Assembly (NCBI RefSeq): GCF_000835495.1
Contig: NW_015622545.1
Span: forward strand, 186,001 to 250,000
Reading direction: 5' to 3'
Length of the DNA stretch: 64,000 nt
Source: Cladophialophora immunda
Lineage: Eukaryota; Ascomycota; Eurotiomycetes; Chaetothyriales; Herpotrichiellaceae
Under the pieces are notes generated by a model. That model was not told the origin of the DNA. It saw nothing but the letters and a program-made list of their open reading frames with translations, and did not search any database. Of the stretch, positions 38,341-51,337 are shown piece after piece. A program made the position numbers and the translations under genes. How positions within the stretch are numbered: the first letter of the stretch is position 1; every line of letters starts with the position of its first letter.

Positions 38341-41300
38341 ACAAACAGGGCCTTTGGGAATAAGCCTTGGAGCTATTCTCGCTGCCCCCCGTCTCCCCCT
38401 CCTTGGTCCTTGCTGCCACCAAGATGAAAGGCAGGAAAAAAAGGAAACAGCAAGCACAGTCAGCACTCCCGCTCACAGTCAGGCAATCCTGCCTCCATTG
38501 GCCCTGCTAAGCTTGGTATCAGTCAGCTCATTGTGCTCGTAGCAAAAGCCTACCTACCTACGTGTACCTACTACCTATGTCTCCAGATCATCATCCCCGG
38601 GGAAAGGTTTCCCACAGTGCCATTGATCGACATTGTACACCAACGCCATGTCCGGAGGACGGAGTTCTTGTAGCAAAATGAAACAACAAGACCCATGATC
38701 CCTTCCCCATCCCATCCCTGGAGTGCAGCACAAAGTACTGACTGGCTGTCAAGGTTGCGGCACAAGCTGACTGTCCCGGCTTGCTTGCTGAGAAGTCGCG
38801 TCAGGCCCCTAACCCGGGCTAATCAGGGAGCCTACCGTCCCAAGCACCAATCTCCCTGCGCGTGCCAACGCAAACTGGCTCTCGAGGACCGCCTCCTACG
38901 CAACAACTCTTCGCTTCAAAGCAAGCCGTCGACCAGGCACTTGGGCACTCGCGACACCAATGAGGGCTTCTCCCTCCCCCAACATGCAGTCACACCTTCC
39001 TTCCCGTGCCGCGTAGGGGCAATTTTATTCCCAGGCATACCACTCTTTGCGCGGAGGGTGGCCGACGACGGTGGCCCTGAGGATCTTTTCGGACGCTGCT
39101 CTTGTGTACCTGGCAATCCTTCGCGTGGCAGGGCAGATCTGCACCGGTCTTGGAGTGGTATCCGTTTGCATCAAAATCAAGATTTTTCCAGTTCAAGAAG
39201 CGGGCAGTGGGGGGCCTACCCCAGGCGGCTCAAGCACCATGCGGGCCTCAAATCACGGCGAATGCCTTAGCTACCAGCGGGGTCAGTTAGGCCTGGGACA
39301 TGCATTTGAAAGCCCATTCTGTTGCCCATTTCCCCCCTCCCGGAACTTTCAGAGAGCAGCTATGGCTAGAGCCAACACCGCGGACAACCTGGCCTCGACG
39401 ATCTTGTCAAAATGTAGACCCAGCCCACGACCCAGCCTACGACCGTCCCAGCGGGAGCAAAGGGCCGTCCATAGTAAGTACATAGGAACCACCAGGTCAA
39501 CTCAGTCTTCATCTAACAGGACCATGAGCAGGTGTTAATGCTGCAGCCGGTCGTATCACCTCGGGTGCCACAACTTCCCCCTCTGGATAGTTGCATGGAG
39601 AAGTGAAAATGTCCATTGTCGTTTTGTATCACCGGATCTCACATCCGACCTCAACTCCAGAGATTATGGAGCACAGAATGGAACGCGGTGTGGGCTATAG
39701 TTTTCGCATTTCCAAGGTTTTGCGCATGCCGCAAGATCGCGACATCATGACTTCTTGCAAACGCATCTAGCGGCTCTCATTTCTACATGTCCTTCCTCAT
39801 CACGAGACCAACATTTGCATGCGGGCACCATACGGTGAGGCGTCGATAAACCTTGGTTAGTGGTGGAATGAAAAGGAAACAAACTGCCAGCTGCAATAAT
39901 CGTGGATGCGATCGCCATTGGCGACCTCCTCGCGAAACGCAAGAAGCTCGAATGCCTTTTCGTCTTACCCCGCGAGAATCTAAGCAGGCGACTGGTTAGC
40001 GAGCCTGGCGACGACCGCCTGGAGAATTGACGCCGCAGACACCCTTTGGTTGGAAGCTGACTTTGTTCCAAAAACGCCACATGCCTACAACCTCCCCCTC
40101 CCCCCCGGCCCAATTAGCAGGGCGGTGAGTTCCATCTCAGCCTTTGACTGGCTGACGGCGCACCTGGGTCAAATTTCAATCAAAGGCGGTGAGGAATAGC
40201 ATCTCCTCCAATCAAACCAGCCTCCCCGACACGAGCGGCCAGCCGTGACTTTTTTTTTTGGGCTGCTCGCGTCAGAGATTGTGGCTTCGCGCATCCTGGG
40301 GGAACCTTCCCCATCTGTGCGAACTATGCATCGTCATGCAATTCGTACCGGATCTTGCGGCAGTGACGGAAATATACATAGATCCATTGACCTCAGGTAC
40401 GTACCTCTTTTGTCATTCCTGCCACTTCCAAGAATCCCATCAGGAGATGATGCTCTAAAAAGTGCCCACTGACCGCGACGCCTGCCAAAGCCTCGTCGAG
40501 TGATGACGTACAATGCAATCAGGTTTCTTGCTCTCTGCTTCTATCATGGTATCCGACTCCCTCCCTTGCCACGGCGCACGGTCGTGACGCGGACCCGAGT
40601 GACGGAAAGATAGGGAACATGTCAAGCAAGGCCTTGGGACATGTCAACACACGAGAAACCAGCCCAGGGCGTCCCCTCGGAGGTGGGCGTGCGACAAGAA
40701 TGTAACCCCCACGGCCCAAAAGGCGGTATAGGGCGCGAGGACCAATCAATGCGACGCGTGGCGGAGTCAACCTTTATCTGTGGGAGAAGTTGTCCACCTT
40801 CATGCACGCACTAACTGTCACCCTACTTGTCGCAACTTGAGTCAACCTGAACAGTTGCCCCCTCTCGAGCACGTCTGCCTCGTATCGAGAAGGCGTAGGT
40901 TTGCACCTTTCCATCCACACGGATCGAGTCTGTATCAATGTGGACCGAGGCTATAGTGGGAGTCAGGGTTAGGCAATCTTCACCCCAGGTATCATGCCTA
41001 GACCAAAGCAGTCATCGATTCCGACATTGAACAGCCGAAATATCATCGAACCATACAGTAATCATGAAACGTCAAAACGTCTGCAATACCGTCAATGGTG
41101 CGATTGACAGACACCTCTGTGGAGGTTATCGGGGGGCGACTCTCCGTGCCCCTACTCCCATCAATACACAAATTGACTGAGGGTACTACATACATGCCAC
41201 ACGGATGATGGCTCCCTCCTGGTCAACGCAAGCATAGTCAGCTACGAGGGCGGGATTCCATTTTCCGATAAGCGCTACTCTTCAGAGCACGAGATGTTTG

Positions 41301-44300
41301 GAGGGTTCTGTATTAAGGGCACTCTATGACCGTCCGAATGGTTGCCAGCAATATTGGACACATCTCCCTGTGATCATGCTGGCGGGGCTTCACACTGGCG
41401 CCGGATAGACGAACGCCTGCCTGGATGGAAGTCCTTCCAGGCTCCTGGCCCTCTGGACTGAGTTCTTGACAGTTGTCTCGGAGGTGCTTGGGCAAGGCGC
41501 TTACACTGACTTCTTGCCGACGTGCACATCCCTACCCATGCTATCATGTACGAGGTGGATAATGTCCCTCCTCGTGTTATATCTCCTCCCCGTCTTGAGC
41601 GCTTGCTATCTCCTTCCTGTCTCGAAAGGGAAGATGGTGTTGCTCCTCAAGTGAAAGTCCGCCCGCCGGTTTGCAGCTGTCCCCACAAGCCTTCCAAGAC
41701 CCTCTTCAGGAGAAGTTTTGAAGGATGTCCTTGAGGACACTGTGCTTGCCCGCTTGGAGCCTCCCCCGGGCAACCTGCAATCTTGTTATGCAAAGAGATG
41801 GAGATTTCTTGTAGCTGCATGTCAGTTACAGTAGTTTTTGCCTGGCCGCGACCCCTCCTCTTTGCAAGTCAAGGAGGGGGTGGGCAACTCGCCTGTTCAC
41901 TCCCCAGTGTCCAGAAACCCTACTGATCGACTCTGCCAGTTGCAAATCCCTTAAGCGCAGGGAAATTTTTCAAGTCTAGAAGGTCCCTGCGGCGGGTGAG
42001 GCCTCGGATGCTGGATAATTAAAACCCTTGCGCGCTGGGGTGCGACCCCCTCCCTCTTTGACGAGCCCGTGTCGGGCTCCCACATTGGCTCTTTGGAGCA
42101 GCAGGGACCGCCCTGGGAGCGAGCACTGCTTTGACCTGACCACCCTCCATATTTTAGCTGCCGGTCAATCCATAGCGGTATCCATCTTTTCTTCTTATCC
42201 CTGGGAGGGACCCTCTCGATTCGAGTGGATGGGGGGTTTCTAGACATGGGAGGACGGGCAGCCTAGGGCGGCATAGAGGGTGGTCGCTTATTCGATAGCG
42301 ACAGTAGGCGTGGCAACACATCGATATCACCATTATTAATACATGAATAAAAGATGGCGTCAATGGCACTAGGGCGGGACAGAGTCAAGCCGCAGATGAA
42401 GAGGATGAGTTGTTATCAGTCAGTGTTTGGGATTGCAATTTCGAAGCATGTGCGTTCTTTTCAGCCGTGTCGGGTCACGTGCCCGGGTGGCCTGGGTTAG
42501 TGGCCCGGCTGGAAAAACTCGATACTAGCGACCGCAAGCGGCCACGAGCGGGGAAGGTTCTCCAGGGCCATACCCAGCGGTGGCCAGTAAACCCAGTAAA
42601 CCATGCAAACGGTGCAAACACCAGCCACACAAACCCACCGCGGAAATTCCTTGGGCCGGCGTTGTTGTCTGCAATCAAATTTTTTTCATGCCGCCTTGTG
42701 CGAGAACAGCATAGTAAGACGCAATATACACTCCCGCCCTCCGTACCGAAGCACCACTCTGGACTCTCCAGCGCGGAGCTATTCGTATCGCGCCCTCCTC
42801 AACCGTTATGGTGGCAAATTGCAAGTGGAAGCCACATCAACGCTCTGACAAAAGCCCTACCTATACAATACCTCCATGCGCAGTCCCACACTGTGGCCAG
42901 CTGGCAGGCGATATCCCCAACATTCTCTGCAGCATCAAGAGTTCTCGTCCCCATCCCTTACATGTCCAATCTCCATTCTCCAGAGTCGGCATCCTGTTGC
43001 AAGCGACTCCATGGCACATCTCCACCTGGGGGGAAGGCCTCGACCTCTGCTGGATGCACCGTTGGGTTCCACTATCTGTGAGAGTTGGCGGTGTGAATAT
43101 GCACTCCGCAAACATATCTTTGCGAACGACTGGCCTGTGTCAAATGTCCCGAACAGTCAAATCGAGAGCGGTGGGTATCATCTCGTCTCCTTCTTCTCCA
43201 GGTTTGGGTGCATGAATCCAGCGAGACTCGGCGCGTTATCATCTCCACCCGTCGCACTGCCAGATGCTGGCTGTTGATAGTTGCTGTCAGTTTTGATACC
43301 AAGGCTTATGCAAGCCACACTGGCGCCATGACTCCCCCCTGGTGGATTTGGCTGACTTGCCTTGCCACTACTGCTCATATCGGCCAGGATTTGCCGGCCG
43401 TGGGTCAGAAATGGCATACCCTTTGGTACCCGACGCCTCCGCCACCGGAACCCCCCTCATCCTTCGCCGTTTTGATGTTGCACATGCTTCGTGTCGAGCG
43501 CATGGCGCACGACCTTCCAACGATGGAGCCACCCAAACACACATCAGAGACAGAAAATGTCACACTCATATCCGTCTAAGCGCCTCAAAATTTTGTTGGG
43601 ACGAGATCCCTTGCTGATCTCTGCATTGATGGCGGGGTGCAGTCGCCCCAGGTCTCCTGCTCACAGGCTCTTCTCTTACGTGATTTGTCCAGCTTGGAAA
43701 TTTTCCATGCGAGCCGCGTTTGACATGTGAAAAATTTCTGTCCTTCCAGGTTCACTCTGTACACTCCACGAACAACCTTCACCAGTTCACAGGATCGGAG
43801 ATCCTCACTGCCTTGCTGACCGCACAAGTATACGAACTTCCATCTCCAGAATCCTTCTCGAGATCGTGGGGATCCCCAGACCTCGTTCATCTCCAAAGCT
43901 TCACACATGCAAATATGTCATACCGGCCAAACCTACCACTACGACTTTGAGCCTAGAACCTTGTGAACGGTCCAGGTCGCAATGCGTCGACAGCGTTCTC
44001 GCTTGGGCTTGAAGAACACGAGAGCCGCAACCTGTTTCAGCTTGTTGGGACTGTGATCGGCGCGCTCCGCCTGAGCAAAGTCAAGGTTACTCGACAGCCA
44101 TACCTTCCCATAGCAGTCCGTGCGATCGAGCACGTTTGATGGTCGAACCGCCAGGTCAATCCTCGTCGCGTGAGCACCATCCGCTAACTCGATGATCCTC
44201 TCACCTCAATCGCACCTACTTGCCTTTGAGAGTTTCGTTGCGCACACATGTTTGAAGATCTGGAAACTTCCAGGTTGCTCAATGTTTCAAACCCTCGCAC

Positions 44301-46270
44301 GTCCCTGCCATCGAGAGCTCTCATCATCGATGGCTTGAGACACGTCAACCGTGCAATTGGCTTGGTCGGCTCCCCCTCCTCGTGGCAAACGTCTTGTCCT
44401 CGTTGTGGCCAAGGGCGCTAATGCGTGTAGGAGCGAGGGGCTTGCAGAATACCCGTTGATGTCGGTGTGCGCGACGGCAGCTGCTTATCAGACCGCCCAT
44501 GTTTGATACTGTTCGATTATGCTAATTAGCAATAGAATCTCAATCAAGCCAACCCTCTGGAATCATGCTCAGCACCGGGCTTCCTGTGCAACACGACATC
44601 CACCTCGTCGTTGCGAGGCAGCTGTCACTACCCATCCCCGCTCTGGGGTTACACCGCCCGCTGCCTATGTGCAACATTTCGACAACTCAGTCTGTTGAAC
44701 TGCCATGCACTCTGATGATTCTGCATCCGAACCCGACGCGACCTTCCAGAGCATGACCCTGAGTCCTTCGATTTCCCTTCTGCCAGGACAGCTTGGTGTT
44801 GAGAATGTGTCTAGCTGCAATGTTTGTTCGGCCAACCGTGGTTGTGATCGTGATCATTCCTTCCCTGCAGCACAACCGTGAGACCTGAAGAATCAACTTG
44901 CGATCCCACCCTCCAGTACAGCCGAAATGCACTTCCTTTGAGACTCAGGTTGTCGAGTCTGAGAGTGTGGCTCTGCCTTGACGTGCAACCATGGAGCAGT
45001 CCTCACTACCTCGCGGTTCCCAAAGATTTTGACATGTCCATGGGCAGTGCGCACTCCCTTGCTGGGGCAGTCGTTCCGAAGTCGTGCATCGCAGGCAGGC
45101 CACCTTCTACCCGGTCAAGAGGAAGGCATGTGGATTAAATTGACAAGCAGCATTCGACCAGGAAGACACAGAGCGTCTCGATCATGGACTCGTTGTGTCC
45201 AGCACCTCCGAATGCCTTCAATCGTGCTCACCGGACCACGTACAGGTCGTCGTGTCCACGAAACACAGCAGTGCATACATGCAACGAGAGGTACCACAGG
45301 GAATTGAGCCCAGGAATGATACCGTCGCCCGCAGCGAGTATTCGTCTTTGACACAACTTGAGGCACTCGCCAAGGCAATTCGTTTTCTCCTCATCAAGCT
45401 CGAGCAATCGATCTTTTTCGACTGTAGGGAGTCCGTCGTTCGTTCCGCCAGCTTCTGATTGACGACTTTCTCTAAGGGCGTTCGACACTCCCCGTCAAGC
45501 AATGTAGATGACGATAGACCGCCCCGTCCCTACCATGCACTGAGGTGCATGGCAGGCATGATCTTGAAATTCCAGTATTCCTTTCGCCTGCGGCCTAGTA
45601 TTCTTGTTCTCGTCTGTCCTGCTTGTTGACATCGCGTGCCGCGCCTCGCGCACCGAGTGTTCCCAATCTCAGGCATCGAGTAGCCATGCTTTCGCGCATA
45701 CCTGCCTGCCTCTCCGCCTCCCTACCCGCCTGCCCGTGCGTGCCTGGGAACCAGACCAGATCATATCGTCTTCCACCCGTGTCACCAGGGATTACTTCGA
45801 AGATTCCCTTGGAGCGCTTGTCCGCTGACTGCCCCTTCAGCTCCCGCGTCTCTCACCAGTCTACGCCTTCCGGAGGAATAATGTCATTACTGAACGGACA
45901 ATCTACCCACACATGCACACGCGCACGCACGTCTCCGTCGAAGAGGAAGGAGAATGTCATCCTCCACAAGAGACCCGGCTATCTCACTGGAACCCCGACC
46001 TCGGTTGCTCAGAGTTTATACCCTTGCTGTGGCTGGCTGTTCTTCCTTGTCGGAGGTGATGGGGGATTGGCATGGCCCAGCCTCGTGTCCAGTTCTGGTT
46101 GATGATCAAGGCTGCGTGCGGTCCTCCGGGAGATAACACTCACGGAGTACCGGCGTCGGTATGGGGTTTCTCCGTATGCGTACCCGCTGTAGGTATGGGT
46201 ATACGCATGATGCATGTAGGGAGGTGTGTAGGGAGGTGGATACCTACGATAGATACCTATTAGATCGGTA

Positions 46271-46350
46271 TAGGATAAGGTAAAGTAAGGTAAGCTGACA
46301 GGCCAGCCAGCCAGGAATGCAAAGCAAGGCAAGACAAGGCAAGACAACGG
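46271..46350. repeat. short tandem micro-repeats
   Basis: Successive slippage-type repeats: aaggtaaagtaaggtaag, then gccagccagcc, then caaggcaagacaaggcaagac with a 10-bp period. There is no coding sense. Confidence 0.7.
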
Positions 46351-46572
46351 AGAGTGCCTCTAATGAAACATGGTATGACTGCGAGGACCGCAAACTGGAA
46401 ATGTGCTGTACCGAGTACCTACCTACCTTCTACCCTCCTCCGGGAGGTAAGGCCACGCGAAAGAAAGATCGTCAACGATATTATGAGCGCTCGGTATCCA
46501 TGCTTGTCAAACCTCGCTGCACACGCTGTTCCTTGACAAAGGACTGGAGGGGACAGCTAGCTGGTATTGGTA

Positions 46573-46610
46573 CAGTCAGTCAGTTAGTCGGTCAGTCAGT
46601 CGGTGAGTCG
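46573..46610. repeat. (agtc)-type tetranucleotide repeat
   Basis: An imperfect agtc/agtt/ggtc array of about ten units, in intergenic DNA. Confidence 0.75.
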
Positions 46611-47179
46611 CCAGGGTAAGCATTCCAACCTGGCCGCACCGCGTGGCACCTGCGTATCTCATAGGAAGAGAACGTCGCGGGTCTCGGGTTCTCGACCTGG
46701 CGGCCTCGCTAGACGTGTAAGAGCGAAGCGAGTATGATCCCCCGCCTCGTCATACTGTCATATTTTGGTCTGTGATGGGGCAACGCTGCCGGTCGACGCC
46801 CCGTGAGCCTCGATCAGCGCCGCGCAGGGGATTGGTCGCTTGCCAGTGAATGTCGGGTAGGGAATGAGGATAAGATGATGTATCGACGTTGCGCCTCGCT
46901 GGGGTAGTGGGCGTCCGATGTTTGAGTCCTCGCTCGATGGGTATCGTGTTTGACAGCCAGCTGGGATCAGGGTTGGATTTCGCGTACACTGATTGCGTTA
47001 CCCGCCGTCAACGCCGCAGGAATCCACGAAACAGACGCCCAGAAGGGTGGACAAAGGCAGTCCCGGCACTTTGACTAGCCCTGACCGCCTCATTTGAGCA
47101 CAGGTGACGGCGAGAATAAGGTCCAGACAACTTGTTAAGTGCCGGCCTATCCTGCTTTTCCTGTGACTGCACAATCGAA

Positions 47180-47863
47180 ATGGTCCTCGACAACATCAGC
47201 ACCCGGCTCAGGTATGACTTGCTGCCATCAACGGCCACCCTAGCGGAGGCAGAGGACGAAGACAGCGACACAGGCCGGAGCGCCAGTGCAGAGAAGCCGT
47301 GGCGATCGGATCGAGCCAAGATTCTAGCCATGCTCGCCGTGATCGCGAGCGTCCTCGTACTCGTCAGTTTGGGCCTGCGCTTCATCATCGCCGAGAGCGC
47401 AAGAAGCAACAACAACAACAACGAGGTCGCCCTGCCGTCGCAGGACTGCGGCTCGACTCGCGACGAGGCACTCTCGCGAGCCTGCGCGTTCGACATTGTG
47501 ACTTTCGCGTGGGTGGCGCCCGCATGCCACGACCGCGCATTGTCGGCCGAGTTCAGCTCTCTTCGGGCCTGGGGCTGGTTTCTGGACGAGAACAGGACGC
47601 AGGCCGTCCCTCAGACCGAGGTTGAAGATGGAAAGTTCAACGCCCTCTACGTCTCCCGCGAGCAGCGGGCGTACCACTGCGTGTACACTTGGCGGAAAAT
47701 GCACCGGGCTTTGCTGCGCAAGGGCCCCACGGATGGTGTTGTGCGGCGGTATAACCACACCGAGTCCTGTGGGCGGATGTTGCTCGGCGGATGGGGCCAG
47801 GAGTCGACCTCTTTGGAGGAGGCTGTCCTTATGGTGTCCCGGTTCGCGTCTTGTGGGATTTGA
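47180..47863 (+). CDS. fungal single-pass membrane protein with DCG and HC motifs
   Basis: Resembles a large, uncharacterised ascomycete family found in many paralogues. Single exon, 228 aa. A cytosolic N-terminus of about 47 residues is followed by a membrane segment near 48-71 (ILAMLAVIASVLVLVSLGL) and an outer part with DCG, a Cys-containing ACAFDIVTFAWVAPACHD, a YHCVYTWRKMHRAL block and a C-terminal HTESC. The layout recalls UstYa (DUF3328) oxidases of peptide toxin pathways, which use two HxxHC pairs; I do not claim membership. Compared with the form I expect (HxxHC twice), the first His of the first pair and the second His of the second pair are replaced. ATG 47180 is preceded by CGAAATGG. 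The function is unknown. Confidence 0.65.
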   Translation: MVLDNISTRLRYDLLPSTATLAEAEDEDSDTGRSASAEKPWRSDRAKILAMLAVIASVLVLVSLGLRFIIAESARSNNNNNEVALPSQDCGSTRDEALSRACAFDIVTFAWVAPACHDRALSAEFSSLRAWGWFLDENRTQAVPQTEVEDGKFNALYVSREQRAYHCVYTWRKMHRALLRKGPTDGVVRRYNHTESCGRMLLGGWGQESTSLEEAVLMVSRFASCGI

Positions 47864-48763
47864 CCAGAGTATGGATCTGCTTGTTAGCGCCGGCGGCCGG
47901 TCAGGACTCGTCGACTCGCAATTCTTGATGCTGAGGGAGCAGGGCACGCCGGATGGAAGCTGCTTGCAGGCAAAGGCCGCTGAGAGGTTGGACGAGCCTT
48001 ATGTCGTTGGCCGTCGTATGGGTAACGAGATGGAGACGGGGTGTTTGGGTTGCGGAAGACTACCAGCCCATCAGACTTCTGATCGTTGATCTTTCGAGGG
48101 GACCGGGGGAACATACCATCTGTAGTGCAGTGGACGTTGCTGTCTTGATCGGCCCCTACCTATTTGATCTCGAGGGCTCCAGGATAGGGTATAATAAGGA
48201 AACAAAAAAAGGAGGGGGAGGGGGAGGGGGGCGGGGGTTTCTTCGACAAGCACTCTGATGGCATGTTCCTCCATCACGCTCTGCTCTGCGCGGCCGACCC
48301 GTTGATCACAAATCCGAAGGAGGATCTTTCAGACGGGCATGGTGCAACTTCTCACGGCCCGCGCCTCGGTTTGGTAAGGAATTGGTGTTGTTGGAGGAGC
48401 GTCTGCAGAATTATATCTCTCCAAGCTCACTGGCTGACGTGTGGATGTCGTAGCTCTGTTGCACAAAGAGCTTCAGGGCAGACAATGACAAAACCATGTT
48501 GTCTCGTGTCGAGCTGAGTTGCAAGCAGCTACCGCAGGACGACAATGGCTGATCACAGCGAATGTCTCGCCGTAGAGGCTTCGGCCATCCAATGCTCGAC
48601 CGTAGTATACCCGATTGTATACCAATTCGCTGCCGTATAGTTCACCGTAGTGGCCCACTTTCGTTCAATATAGTCATTTTGAATCGGACCGGACACCATC
48701 TCGTGAATTTCATCGCAAACACCATCACACCTGTCTTTCCACTCACCTTTCCATCCTTTGTTT
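47864..48763. other. intergenic region with G-run
   Basis: 900 bp between the membrane protein gene and the possible nuclease-like gene. Apart from the G-quadruplex candidate I see no structure or gene. Confidence 0.45.
48211..48237 (+). repeat. G-quadruplex candidate
   Basis: After an A run come four G blocks of five to six bases separated by single bases (ggaggggg, a, ggggg, a, gggggg, c, ggggg). Single-base loops and long runs make this the strongest candidate in the window. Confidence 0.8.
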
Positions 48764-50082
48764 ATGGATTCTCATCAGCCAGGAGCGGACCGGATTGGCA
48801 AATCGCCTTGGATTTACGAAGCCAACATCCTCAAACTGAACCTCGTGCTCGGGATGGACGACGAACTAGCCTCGTTGATCTTGGGCGGCTCTGACCCAGT
48901 CGGTGGTGACGCGACAGAACAACAAGCCCAGAGTCAAGAGTTGGTGCAGGAGATGGAGGTCGTCAACAATGAAGTCTCAAACACTGTCTCCGATAATTCC
49001 AACACTGCCGTCGCCGTCGCTCCGCTCCACAGCGGTAATGTCGCTTCTGCCACGAACGCTCCACCAGGCGCCGAGAGTGACCACGACACAAAAACTACAT
49101 TCGCCATCAGCCAAATTCCCACCGACATCCGCAAACGCAGCACCTTTGCAAAAACCTACTTCGAGTTTCCTCTCACCCTCGACGCGCACAAGACCTTCTT
49201 GAAAGAGTTCCAAGACCGCTGGGACTTGGGCTGCTTGAGGTATGATGAAAACTTGATTCCATCTCCCGACTTTCGAGATGAAGTCCTGGCTGACCTGTGC
49301 TCGTTTTTCAAATCCACCCCCCAGACACGACTACTTTTCCGCCACTCGTAAAATCGCCATCAGAATGGGAACTGTCCTCCACACCATCTTCGCCTGGAAC
49401 GTGGGTGACCATGTCGCCAACGACCTGCGTGTCCGCAAATACCATCCCGAGATCCTCATCGCCGACTTCGCCGCCCAAATCAAGCAGCGCACCGACTCGT
49501 CCGTCGACTTTGCCGACAACGGCAGCTGGTGCTCTCCCGATGTGGCCTTTGCCCACGTCGACGCTTACTACCCCGGTGTTGTCTTTGAGGTGAGCTACGC
49601 CGAGCAGAAGATGCCGTTGGAGGAAATTGCACAGACGTACATCCAGGGGTCAGACGGAGAGATTCAAGTTGTCGTCGCGTTCGAAATCGAGTATCCTGCC
49701 GCGAAGCAGGCCAAGATGTACATGTGGAAGAAGAAGGAGGCTCTGGTTGGTGAGATCCAGGCTGAGTTGGTTCTTGAGGAGGTAAGACTCTTCCCTCATC
49801 TCCTTGTCTTTTCGCCCCATCTTTACTGACGTGCTTGAAATCTAGGAGTTCCAGAAGGCAGACGGCTCGGTGAACAAGGATAGCAAGGGTATCTACCTCA
49901 GCCTGCGCGACTTCTGCCCCGCCCGCATGGTCCCAGAGGACGTGAAGCCACTCCTCAACGCGCCCACCTACCTCGGCCACGACACCGGCATCCACATCCC
50001 GGCGTCCGAGCTCTGCTTCTTCCTCGACATGGCGGTCAGGAACCATCATCTGGCCGAGGCCGCCTTGCAACGAGAGGCATAG
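48764..50082 (+). CDS. fungal protein with possible PD-(D/E)XK-like fold
   Basis: Belongs to a fungal family of unknown function that I recognise only by pattern. Exons 48764-49239, 49325-49781 and 49846-50082 give 389 aa; the first splice yields CLRHDYFSATRKIA and the second yields LEEEFQKADG. The central part reads SWCSPDVAFAHVDAYYPGVVFEVSYAEQ, then LEEIAQTYIQGSDGEIQVVVAFEIEY and KMYMWKK. A PD, then an E in a beta strand (VVFEVSY), recalls restriction-endonuclease-like folds, with Ser where a Lys is usual. That is inference. The N-terminal 120 residues are low-complexity. If intron 1 were retained, the frame would stop at 49351, giving about 195 residues. Confidence 0.65.
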
Positions 50083-51337
50083 GCAAGAGGAGGGGGCTGC
50101 TGCGGCAGCAGTGTTAACAACACCGTCTCGGCCAATAGGGCCAAGGTACTTTAGGTACCCGTTCTTACTGTATGAGTAGATGATACCCGCCCTGAGGGGC
50201 CAACACGAGCTTCAATACAAACAAAATCAACATGATCCTGTGTTCCTCCCTCTCCTTATTGTGATGCAGGTTTCGGTTGGTGTCGCTCGCCGTGCCTCAG
50301 ATGTGACTGCCACGTTCAATACAAGACACGCCTGATTGATAACCCAGCCTCGTCCTGACCTGTAAATTGAGGAGCCCTCAATTGTAACTCATGTGTACAT
50401 TGACTCGTCATCGCCAACGACGACGACCGTGGTGACTACCTAGCAGATGGGAAATGGATGTCAACAAATCAACGTCATTGTGGGTAAAGCTATAGTTCCC
50501 GATATGGGCAAGTTGAGCGATAAGCGAAAAATCCGTGTGGGACCAAGTCTTGGCGCATTAGGGTCAGCCAACCGCAAGTCACAACAGACGAGTGCTAGAT
50601 AGGTGCTAAGTACTCCGCCGGAGAATGGTGGTACCTGAGGAGGATCCCAATGAAAAGATAGATGTGCACCGCTCTGACGCAGGTTACACACCATGTCCAA
50701 TCCAGCCGAGGGGACTCAATAGTGCTTGAGGGGCACGCCATGTCGAATGTAGCTTACACAGCCATCCGGAACGCCTGCTGGTAAGGGACCTTCAGCTTCT
50801 GCGTCCGCACGGCCCTTCTTGACCAACATCTCGACGCACTCTGTCCAACTGGACACCTAAGCGCGTGCAATCATATCTCCCATTCTTGCTGACCTAGTAC
50901 ACGCACCTGTGGAATATGCGAAATCAAGCAGGACGCCAGCCATGGGATCGCACCAGCGTGCAAGTTGCTCGGTGGAGAGTTGGGCCAGTCATCTTTGTCC
51001 GGCCAACTGTTCAGCTAATCAAAAATCAAGGCATGGCCGCGCCCTTCAGCCTTGCGCCTCGATTCTCAGTTGTTACTTTGGGGCCACTGCTGAACGAGTC
51101 GTCGTGAGATATTTAGATGGGACAGTGATTCTGCCTCACGAGGCTGCGCTGTTGGAACTTTGCGGCTTGGCATTGCAAAGGCAGACCGGGCAGATGGATG
51201 GACTACCACTTTCTCTCCGACTCTCCGTCTCTCTCTCCACCCCACCATCAAACCAATGTCCATGACGGTTAAAGAGGATCTGTACCTGTGGGCTACACCA
51301 GCCACAGCTTATATTGTGTGGATCATCCGCTGGCTCC
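50083..51337. other. intergenic region before the hydrolase relic
   Basis: 1.25 kb without a recognised gene. It may include the lost 5' part of the hydrolase relic. A plus-strand frame ending IIRWLP stops at 51342, just where the relic begins in another frame. Confidence 0.4.

Larger units (their letters stand above)
35734..47179. other. 11.4-kb stretch without recognised gene
   Basis: Upstream of the PP1-subunit gene. All six frames show only short frames without known motifs; the longest near 36.5 kb starts from a non-ATG codon. Visible structure is limited to simple repeats: (GA)14 at 37321-37348, G runs at 36780-36809, C runs at 38292-38308 and micro-repeats near 46.3 and 46.6 kb. Base composition is not visibly AT-biased, which argues against RIP-mutated transposons. 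A very long 5' leader with upstream introns or non-coding RNAs remain possible. Confidence 0.5.

Noticed and set aside
43000..46000. Possible RIP-mutated transposon remains
   Set aside because: No visible AT bias, no excess of TpA, and no transposase, reverse transcriptase or terminal repeats seen.
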